64,000 nt of DNA from JASDSY01 sp041441465 (GTDB lineage Bacteria > Muiribacteriota > UBA9980), in assembly GCA_041441465.1 (NCBI GenBank), contig JASDSY010000026.1, forward strand, positions 1 to 64,000, written 5' to 3'. The position numbers and the translations under genes are program-made. The notes under the pieces are model-generated. The model was not told where the DNA came from, did no database searches, and saw only the letters and a program-made list of their open reading frames with translations. Shown one piece after another: positions 57,301-64,000 of this stretch. Position 1 is the first letter of the stretch. Every line of letters begins with the position of its first letter.

Positions 57301-60300
57301 TAATTTTTAAAATAACTCGACTCAGAGTCGATAAATCCGCTTATTATCTCCAATTTTTCATTAACATCGGCATTTTTTAACGCGAGGTACATAAGAGATT
57401 TTATCATATCGCCCGAATAATAATAATCATTTTTCGATTTAAGCGCCGTTTCAAGAATTGCCCTGATTTTTTTGATATCCGGCTTGACCAGAGCGGCATT
57501 TATAAAATCATAATCGCCGCTGTAATATATAAGATCTTCGGAAATATTTTTTATAGGACACGCATTCATATTCAAAACCGCGTTCACATAATTGAATTTT
57601 TCGGTAATGCTCATTGAGTCAAAAGAAGGCGATATGCTAAACCCGCGGCCGGTATCATTTAAAGCCTGGATATAAGAACTAAGGTCAATATTTTTTCCGG
57701 CATAAAGAGATTCCGCGATTTTACTTAACTCTTCATAATCTTTTTCTTCGCTTATTTCAAGCACCGAAGAAAAAACATAGTCATATTTTTCGCTTTTTTT
57801 CTTATCGTCTTTAGCCGCGAATACGGATTTCAGTTTTTCAAATACTGCCTTTTTCAATTCCGGCTGGTAATTCCTGTTTAAAAGTGAAATTATTTTAATA
57901 ATAACTTCACTTTTAGTTTTATCTGAATTCAATATTTCAAGTATCGTTTTGATAGTTTTTTCGTCATAATTGAAATTCGAGCAAGATTCGACATAATCAT
58001 CGAACCATTCCGGCGACTTGATTACCGAGTCGTTAATGAACTCAAGTTCGCTGACGCTCATGCTTTTATATATTTTGAAATATGACGAATTATAGCTGAC
58101 GCATTTCTTTAAAAACGGCGAAATGTTTTCGATGAATTCCTTTTTCTTTTCAGAGCTCTGCGTTGAAAGCGAAGCCGCCGCAATTTTTAAAGCGTCATAA
58201 AAATAATAATATGAATTTTTAAATTCAGGTTTTTCGGTATTGTATTCGCCGGTTTTTTTTATGATCCTTGAAAGCGGCAGCGGAAAATATCCCGCATATT
58301 CGTTTATAAAACTTTCAGTTCCGGACGAAAGGAAACAATTTTCAAAAAAGTAGGAAATATCCGCATTTACATTATTAAAATTTTTGTAGTAGCCGGCGAC
58401 GTATCCGAGAGCATTTGAATTCAAATTTTTTAAGTTATCCTTAATGTAATTTACATAAGGCTTTCCAGATATTTTTTTATTTTTTATAAAACCGGACGAA
58501 TATGAATACGTATTCAAAATTTGATTTAATAGCGCCTGCGGAATTTTTTCAGGCTTATTGTTAGATATGAAATTTGACATCGGGCCTGGAATATCGATAA
58601 GGTCTAAAAGCCAGGCTATAACAAATTCAGCCCTCGTATCGCCAGTTTTTAGATGCCTGTATTTATCGATCAAATAATCTTTATACCTGACATTATTATA
58701 ATTCGACAGGTAATTTACGGCTTTATCGATATATTTATCCTCTTTTACAAGCGAATCAAGATAAAAAGCGAATGACTCTTTTCCGGCTTTCTGGCCGGCC
58801 ACACGACTCAATAAATTCACTGATTCCGGAAATTCTTTTATCGTTTCGCTTGCCGCTATTTCCGCAGATTCGCCGATATTGCCGAGTATATAACAAGCCT
58901 CTTCCGAAAGCATTTTCAATTCATCATTAGTCAATACCACTTCATCGCTTCCAGCGGTTTTAGTTGAATTTTTCATAATATTACCCGCTTCGGAATCAGT
59001 TTCTTCCGAAACATCATTTTCCTTTGCAAGCGATGTCTTTAAATACTTCATCACATATTCATTTATAAGATATTTAGAATTTTCATAATTTTTATAGTTA
59101 TCAAGCAATTTTAAAAATATCAAAGTACGCCTTGATTCCGAAAGCGATCTTTTAAGCAGTGAAATTATTTTAGGATACGTTTCAACCGGATTAATTTTTA
59201 TCAACACCGTAAACGCGCCGAAAGTTATTTCCGCGTCATCATCGTCACGCTCCGCTATTTCGATGAACATTTCCGGTTTAATAAATTCTTTAAGAGCGTC
59301 ATAATTTTTAATAACAGCTTCAATTAAAAAAAGCCTCATTTTAAAGGGTGAATTTTCATCTGCGATTATATTTTTAGCGATATCAAACGAAGATTTCAAG
59401 AGCTCCGCAATTTTTTTAGAGGCAAATTCCTGCTCGTCGCGGTCATAGTAATTTATTTTATTAAGATAAGTCTTTAAATCATTTTTAGAGTCTGAAAACT
59501 TCTTCTGGTACCTTTGAAATATTTCATACTTATAATCGCTGTAATAACCCGAAAAAGTTATCACTTCTTTGTCATTCACCGATATCAGCCATTGTTCGTC
59601 ATTTTTCAAAAAACTTTTAAGGTAATTTATAAATTCAGGAGAACAATTTTTAGAATATTCAATAGCTGTTTTAATTGCAGCGACATCTTTATTTTTTAAC
59701 ACGGCGGAAAGTACATTCGAGCTTGCATAACCGCGCTGAGCCGCGGCAAATCCCAGCAGCGCCTTTAACAATGCAGGATCGTCCTTAAAAACTTTTTCGT
59801 CAATTTTAAGAGAATCGATATTATCTTTTATAATGCCAGAATAGAAAGCAGAATTTTTCAAAAAATCGCTTTTCTTGGTTAAAGCATAAAAATAAGTGCT
59901 ATCGCCGTTGATAAAAAGAGCTGCAGACGCGAGGAAATCTCCGGCTGCCGCTAATTCTATTGCCTTAGCTCGAAATTCCGCATTACCTGTTACAGCCAGA
60001 AAACATTTAAAAGCGAGTTTTTGAATTAACGGATCGGCGTCTGAAACCAGGCCGTCTCTGACGATATTGAAAAGCTGCGCCACCGATAACTGTTTATCTT
60101 CGTGAGCTTTATAGTAAAAGCTGGAAACTGCCTGAAGTATTATTCTTAAAAATATTTTTTTATGCTGATTATCGCCGCTTATTTTAGAATAAGCGTCGGC
60201 AATTTCAGAATAAAATTCCTTATAATTAGTTAAAAGCGATACGCCTCTGGAAATTTTTTTAAAGTCCTTTGACGTCAAATATTGCCTTATAGCAGGCAAA

Positions 60301-61136
60301 TATTCAGGCCGCGCCAATCTTGCGGCCGCATTTTCGAGCGAATTAAAATAATAGCTGCCCGACTTATTAATGTCGAATTTTTTCAATTCGCCTTCGAGAA
60401 AAGGATAAGCATTATCAGCGCCGGTAATGGCAACAGCAGACACAATTTTTTGCATATATTCTATATCGTTTGCAGCGCTGGCTTTTTCATATTCTTTCTT
60501 TAACGTTTCAAAGCCTTTTTGACCCATATGGCCAAGATTATTTAGAAAATTAGCCTTGAAATAAGAATTAGGCAGTTTCTGGAATTCTTCCACGAAATAA
60601 TTTATCCCGTCTTCGCTTGCGTCATTAGAAAGCGCGCCGAGCGTGTTAATAAACAATGGTATTGAATCCTTGCATTCCTGGCTTTTCAAAAATTCACGCA
60701 AAAATTCCTTTATAAATTTCAACCCGGCAAAATTTTTATCAGACATCATTACGGAAAATTGCGATATTATTTCATGTTTACGCCAATAATCGTAATCCAG
60801 CTCTTTCAAGATATTGAATAAAGAGTTACAAGCGGTTTCGTTAGCCGACTTTGAAATAAACCTTATCAAAGCCCTAAATTCATTATCATCCATCAAAGTG
60901 TATTTAAGATATGAATCAAGTTCCGCCGCTGAAGCCGGCGTTATTGATTTAATTTGATTCACAAGCTCGATTTCCTTGGAAACATTTTTATAATTTTTAG
61001 AAAATTCATCAAATGAAGCCGGTATTTTCTCGTTAAAATCGGCGGCCAGCGCTTCCGGACAGGCTGAAAAATTTAAAACCAGCCATAGAACCATAATTAA
61101 TATAATCTTATATCCCGCTTTTCGATTCATATTCAT
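54336..61136 (-). CDS. Giant exported HEAT-repeat protein with C-terminal FN3 domains
   Basis: 2266 residues. Signal with core ILIMVLWLVLNFSACPEALAA. Residues about 40-2080 are almost all helical repeats; the clearest HEAT units lie at about 1645-1730 (AVPVFLKALKSKDREVSGEA, CRAIGRMKIVKAIPALIEML). Earlier repeats are more diverged, and many Tyr/Lys/Asp-rich helical pairs recur. Two FN3 domains occupy about 2085-2266 (PPGGFAVLPADKACNLSWNP, then PPGPVENLSFISNETYIKLSW). Ribosome site AGAGG lies five bases before the first ATG. Middle gene of the three-gene operon. HEAT arrays are binding scaffolds; very long ones outside the cytoplasm are unusual. The partner is unknown. Confidence 0.85.
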   Translation of the reverse strand: MNMNRKAGYKIILIMVLWLVLNFSACPEALAADFNEKIPASFDEFSKNYKNVSKEIELVNQIKSITPASAAELDSYLKYTLMDDNEFRALIRFISKSANETACNSLFNILKELDYDYWRKHEIISQFSVMMSDKNFAGLKFIKEFLREFLKSQECKDSIPLFINTLGALSNDASEDGINYFVEEFQKLPNSYFKANFLNNLGHMGQKGFETLKKEYEKASAANDIEYMQKIVSAVAITGADNAYPFLEGELKKFDINKSGSYYFNSLENAAARLARPEYLPAIRQYLTSKDFKKISRGVSLLTNYKEFYSEIADAYSKISGDNQHKKIFLRIILQAVSSFYYKAHEDKQLSVAQLFNIVRDGLVSDADPLIQKLAFKCFLAVTGNAEFRAKAIELAAAGDFLASAALFINGDSTYFYALTKKSDFLKNSAFYSGIIKDNIDSLKIDEKVFKDDPALLKALLGFAAAQRGYASSNVLSAVLKNKDVAAIKTAIEYSKNCSPEFINYLKSFLKNDEQWLISVNDKEVITFSGYYSDYKYEIFQRYQKKFSDSKNDLKTYLNKINYYDRDEQEFASKKIAELLKSSFDIAKNIIADENSPFKMRLFLIEAVIKNYDALKEFIKPEMFIEIAERDDDDAEITFGAFTVLIKINPVETYPKIISLLKRSLSESRRTLIFLKLLDNYKNYENSKYLINEYVMKYLKTSLAKENDVSEETDSEAGNIMKNSTKTAGSDEVVLTNDELKMLSEEACYILGNIGESAEIAASETIKEFPESVNLLSRVAGQKAGKESFAFYLDSLVKEDKYIDKAVNYLSNYNNVRYKDYLIDKYRHLKTGDTRAEFVIAWLLDLIDIPGPMSNFISNNKPEKIPQALLNQILNTYSYSSGFIKNKKISGKPYVNYIKDNLKNLNSNALGYVAGYYKNFNNVNADISYFFENCFLSSGTESFINEYAGYFPLPLSRIIKKTGEYNTEKPEFKNSYYYFYDALKIAAASLSTQSSEKKKEFIENISPFLKKCVSYNSSYFKIYKSMSVSELEFINDSVIKSPEWFDDYVESCSNFNYDEKTIKTILEILNSDKTKSEVIIKIISLLNRNYQPELKKAVFEKLKSVFAAKDDKKKSEKYDYVFSSVLEISEEKDYEELSKIAESLYAGKNIDLSSYIQALNDTGRGFSISPSFDSMSITEKFNYVNAVLNMNACPIKNISEDLIYYSGDYDFINAALVKPDIKKIRAILETALKSKNDYYYSGDMIKSLMYLALKNADVNEKLEIISGFIDSESSYFKNYLIDYFNIYDDRELAKKIAEKYAADLKKISGNSDLLRLVVSNLSAGSLKKVIEENEKNSDAYYINENFFEAYAASDDAGKIEFLTKLTGSKNYGYKSYSIKMLRRLGLKGFEALKTLFEKTAADDKNYYDARNFIESISEIDINEVPAYLLEIIKSDKKNYDNFRETAIHELGKTSSAEGLEWMFANVEKHKSTNAIFNALGNFCEKSIFSFIEKEKTAEGKLKIIVASILFRNGVRKPFLNALAGITSEFTGIKPDYLPGVDYYFFESRRDSGTISRKILKKSISSISAELAKTDFSKTADDDYEKISVYSYLISFLALSENPGDIDLLINLLSAKSNRICDSAKYALIKLKGQAVSKVLSAADNPDNTPAAQRAIIYILSELRSKDAVPVFLKALKSKDREVSGEACRAIGRMKIVKAIPALIEMLDSRDNLYYVINALSEMIDDSFDAVCGALMVEGKEKAAYQILANSVRKNNIDKITKKFEEVYKVNGKAGLLLAAILANNGSLAELTKLLEFDQDALLYFNRDIYINDEIFQKIGKPVLMPAVNLLLKSAVNEDKYRALSIITALNDPEAAPYLAAYMKQCKDYYLKNRILEILAKISKDKLSVFFSALLNETNYNIKMQAATGIESLAQTSPETVGPEIFKLLSQEKDQDFLAIYIRILGNIKYKEASGEFIKNLKNSSSNTVLEAVADALFKLNQLDVIRDSVKNVLVESKNEYNSAYAARILKYYEDSKSVEILNNELLKSMAANHVFKKIEIIKALSAIADQSSLKPLSKCTSDGNNDVREISKIAIQKISPAGAERYIAPDPPGGFAVLPADKACNLSWNPPSNKPASHYILYKNGKKMEDVKITGNTYEDKGLKNGEKQSYAVCACDNYGNVSAFSHHAEAVPSRPPGPVENLSFISNETYIKLSWSYSAPQKEEGLLKEFAIYRNGRKIASLGPDAVEYIDYALSAGKMYSYKVVGISALGVPGEPATVSGTCEF

Positions 61137-61159
61137 TTCAACCTCTTTTTTATTTTTTA

Positions 61160-63607
61160 CTAATCGCCGCTTTCATCCTCACGATCAGTTTGAATGAATG
61201 TCGGATCGCCGTGCTTTATATCCTCAAAGTTAATTCCCTCTTTTTTCAGCGCGTCTTCCAGTAATTCTTCATAAATTCCCTTATAACCGCCGCCGGTTTT
61301 ACTAAGCATGTTCTTGCATTTGATCATATTTTTGAGCAAATTTATATATTCTTCCTGTTTCTTTTTGTTATTCGGATCGTATTTCAGTTTCGCCTTGAGC
61401 TTGCTCAATTCTTCGAGCTGGCGTTTGGCGGTTTTTTCGGCCAGATTATGAAGATGGTCCATTTGTTCTTTAATCATTATAAGATGGTCGACGTCCATAT
61501 TCAGGTAATCAGCTATGGCCTTTATTCCGGTAAGGTTTCCAAGGCCGTCAACAAGGCCGTTTTTATATATTTCATGCCCGGCCAGTATGATCATGGCGCC
61601 GCCTGCGATAAAAGGCCCGGCGACAGGTATCTGAGCGACAATTATAAATGGTCCGATTCCTATTGCATTATCAATGGTGCCTTTTATTAAAACTTTAGTC
61701 AGATCGGGTTCGCGGCCTTCCTTGATAGCTTTTTCAATTTCCTCTTTCGCGGCGCCTATATATACGCTACCTATTTGAAGAGTTCCAAGGCCGACTCCGG
61801 TGCCTGACAATATTTTAGTTATATTAGGGTTTTTTATTAATATCTTTTCGATAACATTTTTAGGTTTGCCTTCGTTTATTATACCTTCAGTAGTTTTAGA
61901 GCCGGGCGATTGTTTGCTTATACCGGGTTTTTCGCCCTGCGCGCCGGATTTTCCGGGACCACCTGGTTCAACCGGAGGCTCGCCTGTAATTTTTGTTATT
62001 TCCTTATTGTTATTTTTTATCTTTTTCTGAACTTCGTTTTGTTGATTTTTTATCTTTTTCTGTTCGCCCTTTAATTGATCTCCTGTTTCTTTCAGCTTAT
62101 CCTGCGTTTTCTTGACATCCGATTTTTTATTGTTCAATTCCTGCTGCTTTTGATTTATGTCTTTTTGCTTGTTTTTTAATTCCTGATCGCGTTTATCTAT
62201 TTGCTTTTGCTTTTCAGGGTCATTGCCGGCTTTTGTTTTTTCATTTTTTAAATTATCACGTTCTTTCTGAATTTTTTTGTTCTCATCGCTTAGTTTCTTT
62301 TGTTCCTTGGTTATATTTTTTTCTTCCTGATTCGCCTTTTTCTGCTGTTCCTTATTTATGTCCTGTTTTTCCTTAATATCTTTGTTCTTGCTCTCGAGGT
62401 CTTTTTTTTCATTGTTAAGCTTATTATTTTCGCCTTTTTTTTCATTGACCTTTATTCCGTCACGGCAAGCTTCATTGGATTTTCTTACCGCATCCATATC
62501 TTTTTTTAAGTTGTCAAGTTTTTCCTTTGTTTTGGGATCGCCGGTATTTTTATATTCCTTCTCGAGCTGATTTAATTTTTTCTGATTATCCTGCATCGTT
62601 TCTTTGCTTTTTTTGGCAGCGGTCTTTTCAGCATCAGACATTATATCTTTTGTTTTTTCAAGGAATTCTTTTTTTTCGGCGTCATTTCTAAAAACAACGT
62701 CAGGGTGCTCGCCATTTCTTAATCTTTCGGCCTGACGGCTGGTTTTAGGATCGGTTTTGAAAGTCTTGTCACAGCCTTTAGCTTCATTAATTGCTTTATC
62801 AAGGCTCTTGCCTACAGTATGAAAATCCTCCGGTGTCATATTAGGCTTATTCGCGGCGGCAGCTGCTTTATGCTTATTAGCCAGCACTGCTCCTTCCGGA
62901 TCGGGAACGCCAGCCTTACCACCGCTCGCGGAGTGCTTTCCGCCTTCGGTAGGAAACGCGTCAGGGTCTTTAGCAAGTTCCTTTACGTAATCGCCATATT
63001 CGGGAGTGCCTTTTTCAGGCGGCGGCACCCAGAATGTAGCATCGAGCTCCGGAATATTGACACGGTACTTTCCTTTTTCGATATGGTAACCCTTGCTCTG
63101 GGCATTTTTTATTATTTTTTCCATATCGGACTTATTTTTTAAGGTACCGTCATAATCGCTTGTAATTTTAGGATCGCTGCCCGAAACGTCGGCCAGATCG
63201 CTTCCGATATTTTTCAATTCCTGTGAACGCGTTTTGGCAGGGTCGGAATATTTCTTTTTAATGCCCTCTATTTGTTCATTAATAGCTTCCGGCCCGCCTT
63301 GACGGCCGCCTTCATTCCATTTTTTTATGGCATCATTAACTTCGCTGTTTAATTTATTTCTATGTTCATGAACGTTAAATTGCCCGGGCGGGGCTGATGG
63401 ATGCATGGTAGGTGTGTTAACGGGCGGGAATTGAGGGCCGCCGTCTTTATTTTGGCCACCTATGCCGCCGTCAGGCTTATTAAGTCCTGAAGAATCGGTA
63501 TCTTGCGCCAGAAGCGGAGAATAAGAGGTAATAATAAGAAAAATAAGAAATAGCATTCTTATTATCGAAAATAATTTTTTCGTAAATTCATTTTTTATAA
63601 AGAACAT
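61160..63607 (-). CDS. Exported coiled-coil protein with C-terminal membrane hairpin
   Basis: 815 residues. Signal with core MLFLIFLIITSYSPLLA. Residues about 25-320 are Gly/Pro/Asp-rich and unrecognised (IPELDATFWVPPPEKG, SGGKAGVPDPEGAV). Residues about 320-535 are a long Lys/Glu/Gln/Asn coiled coil. A Gly/Pro linker follows (about 545-575), then a hydrophobic hairpin (about 636-682: GIGPFIIVAQIPVAGPFIAG, then GGAMIILAGHEIY) and a helical end. Layout recalls toxin-like or adhesin-like proteins with a membrane-active hairpin, but no known toxin domain is seen. AAGGATGG ribosome site; first gene of the operon with the HEAT and TolB proteins. Confidence 0.75.
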   Translation of the reverse strand: MFFIKNEFTKKLFSIIRMLFLIFLIITSYSPLLAQDTDSSGLNKPDGGIGGQNKDGGPQFPPVNTPTMHPSAPPGQFNVHEHRNKLNSEVNDAIKKWNEGGRQGGPEAINEQIEGIKKKYSDPAKTRSQELKNIGSDLADVSGSDPKITSDYDGTLKNKSDMEKIIKNAQSKGYHIEKGKYRVNIPELDATFWVPPPEKGTPEYGDYVKELAKDPDAFPTEGGKHSASGGKAGVPDPEGAVLANKHKAAAAANKPNMTPEDFHTVGKSLDKAINEAKGCDKTFKTDPKTSRQAERLRNGEHPDVVFRNDAEKKEFLEKTKDIMSDAEKTAAKKSKETMQDNQKKLNQLEKEYKNTGDPKTKEKLDNLKKDMDAVRKSNEACRDGIKVNEKKGENNKLNNEKKDLESKNKDIKEKQDINKEQQKKANQEEKNITKEQKKLSDENKKIQKERDNLKNEKTKAGNDPEKQKQIDKRDQELKNKQKDINQKQQELNNKKSDVKKTQDKLKETGDQLKGEQKKIKNQQNEVQKKIKNNNKEITKITGEPPVEPGGPGKSGAQGEKPGISKQSPGSKTTEGIINEGKPKNVIEKILIKNPNITKILSGTGVGLGTLQIGSVYIGAAKEEIEKAIKEGREPDLTKVLIKGTIDNAIGIGPFIIVAQIPVAGPFIAGGAMIILAGHEIYKNGLVDGLGNLTGIKAIADYLNMDVDHLIMIKEQMDHLHNLAEKTAKRQLEELSKLKAKLKYDPNNKKKQEEYINLLKNMIKCKNMLSKTGGGYKGIYEELLEDALKKEGINFEDIKHGDPTFIQTDREDESGD

Positions 63608-63648
63608 AAAATAACCATCCTTATAAGTTATTTTAACTCATAATTTTA

Positions 63649-63678
63649 ATTATACCCGACTTGTCATCTTTTTGTCTA
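63649..63678 (-). promoter_or_regulatory. Promoter of the coiled-coil/HEAT/TolB operon
   Basis: On the minus strand TAGACA (63678-63673) and TATAAT (63654-63649) with an 18-bp spacer. Start near 63642, 35 bases before the ATG. Confidence 0.6.
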
Positions 63679-63839
63679 TATTTTTTTTATAAAAATTAAT
63701 GCCTTAAGTTCTTATATCCATTCGATTGTCTGGACAATTTATAGATTAAACCTCATTATCCGCAATTTTTCATAAAGTTTTTTATATGAACCGTTTTATA
63801 AGTATTGACTAAACGATATTTAAGTTGGCATTTAAGTAA

Positions 63840-63868
63840 TTGACACGAATTAATGATTTTGTTATAAT
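63840..63868 (+). promoter_or_regulatory. Perfect consensus sigma-70 promoter near the right edge
   Basis: TTGACA (63840-63845), 17 bp, TATAAT (63863-63868). Start expected near 63875, giving a leader of about 108 bases to the candidate start codon at 63983. Confidence 0.8.
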
Positions 63869-63982
63869 AAGTTCGTAAATTAACATATAATAAACTGTAT
63901 TCATGCTTCGCGGACATGTGCTATAAAAAAATAAAAATGACTATTCGTTCATTATAAACAGCTTATTTAAACGAGGGAAATA
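63869..63982 (+). other. Long leader region
   Basis: About 108 bases of leader before the candidate gene start. I see no strong hairpin, known riboswitch core or upstream frame of note. A GAGGGA ribosome site lies near 63973-63978. Confidence 0.4.
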
Positions 63983-64000
63983 TTGAACTATATAATTCCA
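63983..64000 (+). CDS. Start of a gene cut by the window edge
   Basis: A TTG at 63983 follows GAGGGA by a few bases and is open to the edge (MNYIIP). Too short to identify. The strong promoter upstream supports a gene here; the exact start is less certain. Confidence 0.4.

Noticed and set aside
63100..63180. SDYDGT in the 815-residue protein as a nucleotidyltransferase motif
   Set aside because: The surrounding sequence lacks the helix-turn and second acidic residue expected for that fold.

Overview
The window is AT-rich (roughly 35-40% GC by eye) bacterial chromosome with short gaps, clear Shine-Dalgarno sites and sigma-70 type promoters, many with a 17-bp spacer. Lipoprotein signal peptides, a parvulin-like periplasmic foldase, a type II secretion/type IV pilin-class pseudopilin and very large secreted proteins point to a diderm. 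The mixture resembles poorly cultured deep lineages such as the Riflebacteria/Wallbacteria type, but no marker here fixes the phylum. I see no rRNA, tRNA, transposase, integrase or CRISPR array.

Layout. 1-718: a non-coding stretch with two diverged direct repeats and several strong hairpins. 719-9890 (+): housekeeping genes: ruvX, a U32-family protein, a small DUF4911-like protein, aroA, cmk, a plsC-type acyltransferase, a second long U32 protein and a lipoprotein. 10009-14824: a purine/pyrimidine permease with an extra C-terminal domain and ackA on the minus strand, then a divergently transcribed second permease. 15336-33960 (-): an apparent operon of pseudopilin, parvulin-like foldase, and two giant Ig-like-repeat secreted proteins of 1408 and 4075 residues, with a promoter at 34022-34050 and a terminator at 15258-15296. 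34074-40165 (-): a D-aminoacylase, a MerR-like regulator, a TPR lipoprotein and an M6 metalloprotease. 40342-47313: a DUF2283 protein (+), then minus-strand genes for a membrane protein, zinc-ribbon proteins, MntP, a HAMP protein with a degenerate kinase module, an 8-oxoguanine deaminase and a TPR protein. 47481-48866 (+): a secreted lysozyme/glucosaminidase-like protein behind a perfect consensus promoter. 49021-63607 (-): a second operon of three very large exported proteins (coiled-coil, HEAT-repeat, TolB-propeller). 63840-64000 (+): a perfect promoter and the first codons of a further gene.

How it fits together. About half of the window encodes exported repeat proteins, in two operons that end in convergent or bidirectional terminators. 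In the first, a pseudopilin and a foldase sit directly upstream of the giant proteins, which suggests dedicated export or folding help. Nearby genes for an M6 protease, a D-aminoacylase and a wall-hydrolase-like protein fit a surface or extracellular lifestyle. Two nucleobase permeases and an 8-oxoguanine deaminase suggest nucleobase scavenging. Function of the giant proteins is not known from sequence alone.
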